A stretch of 64,000 nt of DNA. Origin: Clitopilus passeckerianus (lineage: Eukaryota; Basidiomycota; Agaricomycetes; Agaricales; Entolomataceae). The position numbers and the translations under genes are program-made. The notes beneath the pieces were generated by a model that did no database searches, was not told the DNA's origin, and saw only the letters and a list, made by a program, of their open reading frames with translations. The stretch lies in contig CALYLX010000137.1 of NCBI GenBank assembly GCA_944990035.1, positions 124,001 through 188,000 on the forward strand, read 5' to 3'. Positions 21,109-31,033 of this stretch are shown here, one piece after another (within the stretch, counting starts at the first letter, position 1; each line of letters starts with the position of its first letter).

Positions 21109-23543
21109 ATGGCGCGTATTCGGCTTGCAGTTTGGACAGTATTTTGCTGACTTTAGCTTACAGTTTTACTCGGAAACCATCCTATCACGGCGGGGACCGT
21201 TGGGCAAAGTATGGCTTGCCGCACATATGGAACGAAAGCTCTCCAAGACGCAGACTCTGCAGACAGACATTGAAGAATCCGTTGGTGTGTTAAACGGCTT
21301 CCAATTCACTGTTACGATGCGCTCAACATCAGATCAGATGCTATTATGGGTCAGGAGATTGAAGTCATGGCTCTTCGGCTTAGTGGCCAACTATTGCTCG
21401 GCGTTGTACGCATCTACAGTCGCAAAGCCAAATACCTTCTGGATGATTGCAATGAAGCCCTATTGAAGATTAAAATGGTATTCAAGGCTTTTCATTCCTC
21501 CAGTCCCATCCAGCTAACGTCATGAATTTCAGGCTTTCCGACCAGGCATTGTTGACATGACGGAAGACCAACTCGCCGTGAACAAGAATGCTATCACACT
21601 GCAAGCGGGTGCGGTAGATCTGGATCTACTTCTCCCCGATGTCAACTGGTGTGTTGACCCCTTACTTCAATCTGACCCAATCTCAACTCATATAATTCAA
21701 CCAGGGAAATGGACTTCGAAGATCGCCCAATTCAGAGTCATGGGCAGCACCAGGCTCACATTGACGATATCACACTCCGAACCATTGACGATTTCCAGGA
21801 CTTTGACCTCGACAACCAGTTCGACATTGGACCCTCGGACGGCATTGGTTCAGCAGACTTTGACTTTGATCTTGGTCTTGACTGGGATGGTGAGGGCGCA
21901 AAGCAGGATGAGGCCGAAAAGGACGATGGCATGAGCATTGACGAAAGCATTGGTGTTGGACGAGATGCTGGTGCACACCATGAATCCGTCGCATCCCATT
22001 TGGTCGGAAGAAATGGCATTGATATGGATGACATATTTTCTACAAGAAGCAAGTCTCGAGAACCTTCGGCCCATCCCTTCGACATGGATGTCGATATGGA
22101 CCTTCCTGATTTTGGTGGTGTCGACCTTGGTGACCTGGGAGTTGGGTTTGACGACATGCCCACGATGGACATGGAAATTGAGAAGACGCCAGGCGTCACT
22201 AGGGCATCTTCCCGTGCTTGTGAGTGTTCCTAGATCCTATTTTACATGAACTTCGAATAATCCAAATTTCGTCAGCCTCTCCCTTGACTGAGCCTCCGAC
22301 TACACCTGGACCTGGAGAGCTGCTGGCTGGCGAGACTGAAATCCCTCAAGAACCGACAAAAGCTAAGCGCAAGATCAAGGAGAAGAAACAGATCATTGAC
22401 TCCGTCACGGAACTAGCGGATGGACCTGGTCCCAAAGTCGGTAGAGGCCGCAACGCTGGCCTCGGTGCTCCAGTCACCAAGGATGTCAGCGATATCGTTA
22501 CCCAACACCAATTCCTTCCCCGTTCCACCACTGTTATGCGCCTTCTTGCTATCCGCGAAGACCCCCTCGCCCACTTCTTGCCCACTAAGAACACCCCTCA
22601 AGGCACTTTCTTTTGCGCTGCGCCTCCAGGCCTGGTGCCCGAACTCGCCGAATTGTTCATGCGCCCTATCAGCAGCTCTCAATCTCAGAAGAAACGCGCC
22701 AGGTCGCCTGAGAAGAGTCCTAACAAGCGAGCAAGAATTGAAGGCGAGGCTCAGGACGACGACGAAGTCGAGCAGGCCAGGAGAGCAGCCAGTGTTGCTG
22801 CCAGCCAAGTTCTGGGGAGTGATGTTCTTGGTCGTGGTAGCGTTGGACCAGACGCCACCTTTGACCTGGGTGACCAAGGACCACCTCTGGACGACTTCCA
22901 GCTCGACGTCCCGGAATTCGACGTCAGCATGGGTGGTGACATGGGGCGAGAGCAGTCTGCTGCGCCTTCGGTGATGAGTCGACTAACTACGCCTGGTCCT
23001 GACGGTCTCCCTCTGGACGAGGGCGAGGAGACATATGCCGATGCCGAGTGCCCCATTGCTATGTTTGATTCACGACCCAGTCAATCCCAGTCACAGAGCC
23101 AAGCAGTCGACAGAGATGCTCCAGGAGAGCACGATGGAAAGGGGTTCAGCAAGAACACAGTCAAGGCCTTGGGCTTGATTAGGAAGGAGCTGCAGCCTAC
23201 TCCAGGCCAGGAGGACGAAGAGAAGATAGTCAGCTTCACCAAGATGGCTGACAAGGTTCGTCCCAGGATCCTCGTGCAATGCAATATATTAATTACCTTC
23301 TTTCATTTGTAGGCGTCCCGCCGAGCCGCGGCTTCATTCTTCTTCGAGCTTCTCGTCCTTGGCACCCGCGACTGCGTCAAGGTATCCCAGAACGGCTCAT
23401 TTGAAAACATTGAAGTCCGAGCTAAGGACAGACTTTGGGAACAACAACGACATGGTTCCGTTGCTCCATCAAGACAGGCCTCTGAAGCACCTTCCCGTGC
23501 TGCTTCTGTTGCTCGGTCCCTTGGCTCCTCCCTAGGTCTATAG
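21109..23543 (+). CDS. RAD21: Mitotic cohesin kleisin subunit Rad21/Scc1
   Basis: Best model: ATG 21109-21111, then 21164-21284, 21338-21477, 21533-21648, 21705-22219, 22276-23255 and 23313-23543, giving 701 residues in frame. The N-terminus is the Rad21/Rec8 signature: FYSETILSRRGPLGKVWLAA, HMERKLSKTQTLQTDIEESV, ALRLSGQLLLGVVRIYSRKA, YLLDDCNEALLKIKMAFRPG. It binds the Smc3 neck. The middle is acidic and disordered with basic nuclear signals (KAKRKIKEKK). The C-terminal winged helix, ASRRAAASFFFELLVLGTRD, binds the Smc1 head. Together with Smc1, Smc3 and the SA subunit it closes the cohesin ring around sister DNAs. EVEQAR at 22764-22781 resembles separase sites. The joining of ATG to FYSET needs a GC-AG intron at 21112-21163; alternatively a longer frame opens at 21029 without splicing. 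Confidence 0.92.
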
Positions 23544-23868
23544 GCATCTCCCGTCTTGGATTATTTCGTGGACGTAATAATCCACCCGGATTCCATTTCA
23601 CGATTGCTTTCTTGCTTCCCCTCGCAGCCCGGTCTTGTTTATAGTTAATGGGCGGAGATCTATTGTAGGACATTGTTGGCGTTATTATCTTTATTAGTTC
23701 CTTCCCTCCGATCTAGCTGTTTTTTCTTCAAGTAGTCGGTTATGTTGTGTGTATACCTACCTATGTAGTTCGTAGTAGAACGTAAATATATGAACTGGAA
23801 TATGATGTACGATTCCTGTCTAGCAAAATTCACAAAGGCATCTAGATTCTATTGTGGGAAATGGATAT
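23544..23868. other. Shared 3' region of two convergent genes
   Basis: About 325 nt between the Rad21 stop and the stop of the AhpD-like gene. T-rich and without coding signal; expected 3' UTRs. Confidence 0.45.
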
Positions 23869-24799
23869 CTATACCGGTATCGGGACAGGTAGGTCATCCT
23901 TTCCATCGATGTTCAACGATACGAGGAACCTGCTGACGAAGTTATACCCTCCACATGTGGCTGCAAGCTCGACAAGCTTTTGACTGTCATTTCCTAGGGC
24001 TTGTCTCGTCGCGTCGAAGACTTCCTGTGGTACTCGGATTTCCCGTGTGCTCCAGTCTGTGAACTCCAGGGCAGCAGCCAATTGAGGGCCCAGTGTCTCC
24101 TTCAATTGTCCTTGAAGCTGGGCATATGCCCTTCCTGAGGTTTCAGCCAACGAGGGGGTGAACCTGACGGCTTGAAGTTGTGATGTCGTGAGGCCTTCTG
24201 CTCTTCCAACTGGTTCGTGCTGGAGCCTATAAACGAGAACATGCGGTCAGAGGAACGCCAGGTTACTGGTGACATCAAGGGTACCATTCATATGCAGCAT
24301 TGTTAAGTGTCGCGATACGGAGGATCTACGTAGAAAATCAGTCTGCATTATCCAACAGTCACTGATTGTCGGTGACTTACCACAAGCTCTCTCATATCAC
24401 CGGGAAGGGTCGTATTGCTTCTAATAACACCAAAGAAATTATTCCAGTTTTCTGCAATCATTGGGGAATTGAGTCTAATCCACGAGAAGTTAGCCATCTG
24501 AGCCAAAAGAAAACCCATGGTCGAGGACTTACAGAACTCCGTCCAAGGCGAGCAGTTTCCCGTTCTCTCTTCTCGATCTGAAGTCGTCAGCGACCTGGGT
24601 TGTATCATGGGCCGCAATTTTTTGGACAGATTCTACAATCACTCACAGAGTTAGTGCTGGGTGCAGGTAGAACGTAGGGAACTCGAGCGGGAAGAAAATC
24701 GTCCTGCTTTGCCAGTGATGAGGAAGAAGGATCCACAAGCTGAAGCAACGATCCCAGCAGAGGCAAGGTGGCAAGTTTGGAAGCAAGAGTAAGCAGCAT
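23869..24799 (-). CDS. AhpD/carboxymuconolactone decarboxylase-like protein
   Basis: Several exons from the ATG at 24799 (MLLTLASKLATLPLLGSLLQ) to the stop at 23869. Joining gives FRSRRENGKLLALDGVLLNS, PMIAENWNNFFGVIRSNTTL, REL, ILRIATLNNAAYEW, LQHEPVGRAEGLTTSQLQAV, VPQEVFDATRQAL and a helical end. The succession L-D-G-x-L-L-N-S-P, W-x-x-F/F, I-R, R-E-x-x-I-L-R-x-A, A-A-Y-E-W, H-E is characteristic of the fungal carboxymuconolactone-decarboxylase/AhpD-like fold. Members include peroxidase-type and decarboxylase-type enzymes, but here the CxxC pair of true AhpD peroxidases is not seen (AAYEWLQHE lies at that place), so disulfide peroxidase activity is not supported. The N-terminal hydrophobic stretch could be a weak signal or a fold helix. 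Function unknown. Confidence 0.8.
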
Positions 24800-27398
24800 A
24801 CTAGAAATTTGGGTCGATCGTCAAGCTAGCAATAAGCCTCAACTCTTGATACGAGGTTCCCTAGAAGTACTCTGGCCACGACAGGCGGTATGGTATTTGA
24901 TACTCAGCAGTCGCTCATGGTCCTCCCACCGAGGGGCCTTTTCGGTTCCATTCCATGACGCAGGCCAACATCGAGTAAATTTTCATCATAAAAGAAGACT
25001 TTTGACAGGTTTTGGCATGGAAGATGAGGGTTAGGCGAGCAACGATAAGCAGGCTGTCGACGCTCACGGTGAAATCGCTGTGCAGACTCTGACGGTGGGA
25101 AGATCATGGGGTGATTGTGTGTGTAAACCGCATTGCAGATCCCTGACACTATCCTTGGACGAACCATCTCCTCTCCGCTTCGTTATATTAATTAGTTCAA
25201 TAACTTCTGGATTGAAAGTACAAGTCTGCCCACCGTCTTGTTACTTCTTTAGACAGCCTCTTTCGACGAAAGCCGTTCTGTGTATACTAGTGTTATAAAC
25301 GTTTTGTAAACATTTCGTGATATCAACGATTCAAAAAAATACTGTAGTATACCATGCTCGGGGTGCACTGAGCACTGACACCGGTTATCGACGAAGAATG
25401 GCTTGGTAGGACTCTGCTGCTTGGACGGGTAGTTCAAACTTGGTAGCTTCATTTATGCTAGGATCCAACCCTTCCCACCTAAAGGTGGAGTGGGGTCAGC
25501 TACCAGGCTGCAAATCAATTTCAGGAGTGCTCCCAGACTTAAGGTGCGGGGATAACAAGGTTGAGAGTCGAGGCGCGGTGGGACTCGTAATTCTGCTTTC
25601 GGCGGGGCCTGTAGAACTTGTTCTGGCTTGATCGCTGATCACATCGACGGTTAGGCATCAAGAGAGATTACGGGCGATACAGCCTCAGGGCCTCAGATGG
25701 GAATTAAAGTAGATTGTTCATAGACGAATGATCTCTTGACACTTCATATCGCGGTAACTGCAACTGACAAGGGGTGAAGATGGTTGGGAGACACCCCGTC
25801 CACAATACGCCACACATTGATCGTGTCATGATTTCGTGACGTCAGGAGGGAACTTGAAGTGAGCTTGAAACAGAAATTACGGTTCTGTACAAGTTTTGTA
25901 TACTATCGTTTCCGTGGATTTTGGTTATGATGCACGTTGTATACCTACTGTAAAATGCAGAACTCTTACCAGAAACCTGGCTTCGAAGATATTTTGAGGC
26001 AGTTTATATAACATCAACTGTTTACTATGGTATGTAATTCTTATTTTCCCGATATTTATTTGAGAATCACCAGCTAGTTTGTATCCTACTAGAACGCGGT
26101 TACATTTCTACCGTCCAAGGAAACAGTTCTGGGCCTCATATGGGGTCATCCATTCCTCCCTGAGGACACCCCCTGAGTCGACTGTATTTCACCATTTTTT
26201 TTCGCGCATATAGGACCCTATTGGAGGCTCAGTTATCCCAACGATGCTGACGCCGTCGAAGAATGGCTTGAAGCGGCCTTCAAAGAACCTTTGTTGGTGC
26301 TCAGAGCCAAGGACACCTCTATGCGGCAAGGCGCTCTAAAAGTACTAGAATACCCTCACTAATTTACCGGTGTGACCCATAACTTGGAGGCAAAGGCAAA
26401 GAAATCCGTGATCAGCCATGCATCCACGGGCAGGAAAGGTGGTCCAAAGCGATGGGGAAGGACAGCGTACCGAATTCGAGTTGGTGGAGAAGGCGGTGGT
26501 GGTGACTTTGATATGAATGGCCCCCCATTCTTCGAGCTTGTTGTCCTCGGTGTGTAGCGTGTTTCTTGAATTTGTCTCTTAAACCCATCCCGACTATACC
26601 ACACACGCCCTTGCCAATATATACGATAGATCAGCCTAAGTCTCGTCAATATCAGTGTTGTACGTACAAATAGAACTCCCGATAACATGATGTTCGCATT
26701 TGTATCTATCTTTTTAGAGTGGGATAGGTACTAGACACCTCGGAGTCGCTGTTACGGGGTGGATGCCAGGAGGAAATCGGAGAGGACCGAGCATGGGGTG
26801 TGAGTACTTGAGTCCTCCAGTTCCCGAAGAGATCGATATCAGTCAGGAACTACGAAATTTCCAGTCATGAGGACTCAGTTGATCCCTTCGAAAGACCATA
26901 TCCCAGTGACATTCGGCGAAGAGAACGGTGATGTCAGAGAAGGGTCTCTTGAAGTTCTCAGAGCCGATGAAGTCACCGGCAGCAGTTGTGGGCGCTGTTT
27001 GGTCGTGTTGTTCTCGCATTTTCCATCCTTCAAACAAGTCCCGTACTTCGCTCGATAACCACCATAAATACAGATGGCAAATCGACCCAAAATCTGCTAG
27101 AGTCATCAATTCATCTGAGTACTTCTCTGCTAACCATGCTGCGATGTTGCAACTCTTGCTTTTCAAAGCTTCACTTGTTCCGAAAGGAGAAACCTCCGAA
27201 TCCGAATACCCGAACGGTGACGGCATCCCTGTTCCGACTCCAATTACAGATTTGCCAACACTTACCACAAGACCATCTGCATGACAGTGCAGAGTAAGTA
27301 TAGCATCAAGAGCTTTTGGCAACTCTCACATGAGCTTTCACCAGGACTCTGACCACATAACGACAATATCTCGTTTACGGGCCCCGGAAACTATACCC
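24800..27398. other. Gene-poor gap with decayed-looking coding scraps
   Basis: A 2.6 kb stretch without a gene I can support. At 26212-26362 a plus frame after a possible acceptor (CATATAG) reads YWRLSYPNDADAVEEWLEAA and continues in good codon texture to a stop at about 26362. At about 26843-27320 a minus frame of roughly 155 codons stays open but has no ATG near its start. Neither shows a family I recognise. The stretch may hold relics of one or two lost genes, or only promoters. Confidence 0.35.
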
Positions 27399-28949
27399 AT
27401 GCCAAAATCGCCACGGTATGACGAACAAAACGAAAATAATGGCGCAAATACTGGAGTCATCGAGTGCGTTACAGTAGTATTGTTCTCGAGGGAACCAAAT
27501 GTCTGATTTTTGGATGTAGGAACTTTGTACCGACCTGGTTCGCCTCCTTGATGGGTACGTTCACCCATGGCCGTTTTCCCTCGCTCCAAATCCTCATTTG
27601 CTGCTAGGAACCGGCTCGATCAGCATTCTTTTCTCTTCCTTTCCCTATGGGAGGCATAGCCAAGCGATGAAGATCCTGTCACTTTGCTTCTTCTTTCTAA
27701 ACTTCTCCTTACTGTTGCTCTACACGGCTCTTACCACAGCACGGTATTACCTCTACCCGGCCACCTGGAATCGTACCATGCGCCACCCGGTCGTCAGTCT
27801 CTACTGGGCATGTTTGCCAATGGGGATCACCACACTAATTAACGTGGGTGTAGACATCATAAACGTCTACTATGGCTTTGGTGGCAAGGCCTTCCTCTAC
27901 TTCATCTGGACAGTATGGTGGGCAGTTGTGATCCTATCCGTGGTTTGTTGCTGGGGTCTCCTACACGCCATGTAAGTAACCAGCCCCCCGATCTTCCCTT
28001 GTCGATGACCTAGATTCGCTGATCGACCTCCCCTTCACAGGATCTCATACCAAACCCACTCCCTTGAAGAAATGACAGCAGCCTGGATGCTTCCAGTCGT
28101 CACACTCGTCGTCTCAGCCTCCACTGGTGGTGTTCTTGCCAGGGCACTCGCAAACTACTCAACCTTCTACTCCCTCCTTACTCTCGCATTTTCAGTCCTC
28201 CAAGTAGTCATTGGCGTGACACTCGCCTTCATGCTCATCACCGTCTACCTCTTTCGCCTCATCGTACATGGTCTTGTTCCGCCAACGAGCATCATCTCCG
28301 TCTTCCTTCCCCTAGGTCCCATGGCCCAATCCGGGTTCGGAGTCCTCGTCATTGGACAGGTATTCAAGACGATTCTACCTATCAAAGACAGCAGCTCCCC
28401 GTTCTTGAGCTCATCCATGACAGGGGATGCGATCTACGTCGTCTGCGTCTGCTTGTCGTTCTTGCTATGGTCACTGTCCTGGATGACCATCATCTTTGCG
28501 TTGATCGGCCTGCTTGACACACTGAGGCAGACAAGGTTAAAGTTCAAGCTTCCTTTCTGGGGCGCTGTTTTCCCGAACGTAGGTTCTTCATTTTTGACTC
28601 AACAAATTTCCCTCTGCAACTTGCTCAAAAATATGTGTTCTTTTTATAGGGTGTCTTCGCCAACCTCACTATCAACCTCGGTGAAGCCCTCAACTCTACT
28701 TTCATCAAAGTCTTCGGAGCGATCTATGCCATCCTTACACTCCTCATATGGGTTTATGTCGCCTCTAATACCCTACTTGGGGTGTACGACAAATCCATCT
28801 TCGAGGACTCGGCCAACTACCATGAGGGTGTTCAGAGTGCCCAGGCGTCAGGGTTGTCCAGTCGGACGCATTCAGAAGAACGGACTTTGAGTTCAAGATC
28901 TCAGTCAAGAGCACGGCCAACCGATCTGGAGAAGCAAAGAAGCGATTAA
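27399..28949 (+). CDS. SSU1-like sulfite exporter / TDT family anion transporter (copy A)
   Basis: Five exons, 27399-27463, 27520-27554, 27608-27971, 28041-28578 and 28650-28949, give 433 residues in frame. After a short polar N-terminus comes ENFVPTWFASLMGTGSISIL, the first helix signature of the TDT (tellurite-resistance/dicarboxylate, SLAC1-like) family. Further helices include ILSLCFFFLNFSLLLLYTAL, TARYYLYP, CLPMGITTLINVGVDIINVY, WMLPVVTLVVSASTGGVLA, FMLITVYLFRLIVHGL and FWGAVFPNGVFANLTINL. About ten helices are expected. The yeast and mould relatives Ssu1 pump sulfite out across the plasma membrane; others move malate. The C-terminal tail is Ser/Arg-rich and cytosolic. It is convergent with the persulfide dioxygenase, stops only about 100 nt apart, and has a paralogue at 31034. 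Sulfite as substrate is inferred from family and neighbours. Confidence 0.88.
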
Positions 28950-29048
28950 TTGATTGCAATAATAATGATAAACTGTTAGATGGTATATGAGACAGAACAC
29001 TATGATACCTGGGTGCGTTTTTCTTCGAACCCTTTGAGGTGTTCCCAC

Positions 29049-30290
29049 TCATGATATTTCCCTTTTTACCTCATTGGACCCATCATGGCTCACTTCGACC
29101 TCCAACCTCCCCGCCCGGATATTTACCCTTAATGAAGGATGCATAAGTTTTGGTTCACCGAGAGTAGCATCCCTCGCCGTCCTTTGCTTAATGAACTCGT
29201 CCTCACTCGTTCCTGCCTTGACGTGCTTATTCGATCTTCGCTGGTCATTCACGAATGTTTCGCAGAAGGGTTCACGACCAGCGGGTGGATAATCGTGGCC
29301 AACGAACAGCTTGTAATCGGATGGGAGGGAGAGGAGTTTTTGCATGGACTGAGTACGTAAAGGTTAATTATAATGGAAGTGGAGAAAAGAGGAACGAACA
29401 CACCAAGTAGAGATCTTTGGCATTGCCACCTGGGAAGTCGGCGCGTGCTGAGCCTACATCTGGCTACGGCAAAATATTAGCTACCCTTCATTTTGCCATG
29501 GGCACATAGCGTAGGACATACCATAAAGATAGAATCACCAGTAAACACATTCTTGCCAATCAAATACCCAACATGATCAGGAGTATGGCCGGGTAGATGC
29601 ATCACTCGGCATTCAACATCACCAATTTTGAATTTCGCGTCATCTTCAAGGAGGACATCAAAGACGTTTTGTAGGGAATTTTGGGGGAGGCCGTATCGGG
29701 GACCAAAGGTCTTCTGCACTTGTGTGATGCGTTTGCCAATACAGACGGGGACATTTCCGGGAAGGTGGGATTTGATGTATTGGGAGGCGGTGAGATGGTC
29801 AGCATGAGCATGGGTCTCGCTGTATTAGAAACCATGGTTAGATATCCGTGTGGGGTGCAAATGGTACAGAAACTCACAGAATACGAGTGACCTTCAGGCT
29901 ATTCTTCTTGATGAAGTCAAGGATGCATTCAGCTGTTTCGGTCGAGTACTTGCTCGTCGACTTGTCATAATCCAGTACAGGATCAATGAGAATAGCTTCC
30001 TTTGTCTTTGGGTCGGAAACCAGATACTGCCATGTTGAGGTCTGTTTCTCGAAGAAGCTGTACACAGTTGTGGGCGCTTCGTTGAATGTGTGGAAGCTCT
30101 CGCGGCAGGCATCACCTGGCAATTTGGTAGTCGAGGCATACTCAGCCCTTGGCATAGCATTGGCAACGAATTGACCGTAGGCCCATACTCGCATGGTACT
30201 TGGACGACATCGAAGGTAGAGAGGCAACCGAGAGGACGAAGCACAGAGTGATCGTGCTGCAGCCGCACGAATGCAGTTATTTGAGATCAT
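29049..30290 (-). CDS. ETHE1-like persulfide dioxygenase (sulfur dioxygenase)
   Basis: Exons run from the ATG at 30290 to the stop at 29049, with introns near 29830-29882, 29470-29520 and 29354-29405. The first 45 residues (MISNNCIRAAAARSLCASSS and on) are Arg/Ser-rich without acids, a mitochondrial presequence. The metallo-beta-lactamase fold follows: THAHADHLTA carries the H-x-H-x-D-H metal motif, HLPGHTPDHVGY the next His, TGDSIFMPDVGSARADFPGG the metal Asp and substrate loop, and LFVGHDYPP the last His. This set, with GSARADFPGG and VGHDYPP, is typical of ETHE1 rather than glyoxalase II. The enzyme oxidises glutathione persulfide with O2 to sulfite and glutathione in the mitochondrial matrix, part of H2S/cysteine breakdown. 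It lies between two sulfite-exporter-like genes, which fits disposal of its product. Confidence 0.92.
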
Positions 30291-31033
30291 TGTAAGTTTG
30301 CGAAGATATCGGGAGCTACGAGAACTGTCCCTGATATCTATTTATGCAGAAACCAGACGGTTTCCTGCGGCATGAAACGGGTCATACCGTATTCATGAAT
30401 TCCGAATACCTGGATATGCCCATCCAAGGAGGCGTCGAGAATCGACACTGCGGGCCAGGCTCGCATCGACTCGGCCGGGTCCCCTATACCTACGGCCAAG
30501 AGTAATCCACCCTGCCATTCGGAATTCCAAGAGCTCAAGAGACCCTGGTCGTTGTCATTTTGGCCGTGGTCACTTTCAATGCACGTGAGGATGAGCAGAT
30601 GCTGACCCAGCCAAACTCGGACGGAGCACGATTATGACGTTTGGACTCGCCGGCAATCACTCGGCTATGGAAGCAAATTCGGAATTGGAAATTTTTAGCC
30701 CGGATCAAAGCCAAATGAGGCATCGCCGGGGACTTCATGACCCCCAGCCGAAGCAAGCCGACGCATCTTGCAGCTGTATTCCAACGTTCTCGACGACTGT
30801 AATGACTCTACCGACTCGGGGTTTTGTCTGAATGGCACTGTGGCAGGTGGTATGCGACGGAAATCGGCGGATTACGTCTAGACTTTACTCTGACACAGGA
30901 GAATCATCATATGAGCCTGACTCAGAAGGTCAATTCGGAATACTCGCAAAACCATATGAAGCCAATATAAAAACATTGGAATCTGGCGGGTGTCTCAACC
31001 TTGAACCCGTCTCTCTCTGATTTGTTCGCTATA
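30291..31033. promoter_or_regulatory. Divergent promoter between persulfide dioxygenase and exporter B
   Basis: A 743-nt gap with both genes leaving it in opposite directions. Near the left gene an A/T-rich TATA-like word lies at 30339-30346 (minus sense), about 50 nt before its ATG; near the right gene TATAAA lies at 30966-30971. Co-regulation of the two genes is an inference from the shared upstream region; no known factor site was identified. Confidence 0.45.
30966..30971 (+). promoter_or_regulatory. TATA box of exporter copy B
   Basis: TATAAA 63-68 nt before the ATG at 31034, the same spacing as other TATA boxes in this window. Confidence 0.45.

Noticed and set aside
26372..26557. Plus frame ending in FFELVVLG, like the FFFELLVLG end of Rad21, considered as a Rad21 copy fragment
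   Set aside because: Only eight residues agree; the rest is Gly/Arg-rich and unlike the kleisin winged helix. Chance similarity is more likely.
26843..27322. Minus frame of about 155 codons considered as a gene
   Set aside because: Its start is TTG, there is no family resemblance, and it overlaps the promoter of the plus-strand exporter. Kept only as a possible relic.
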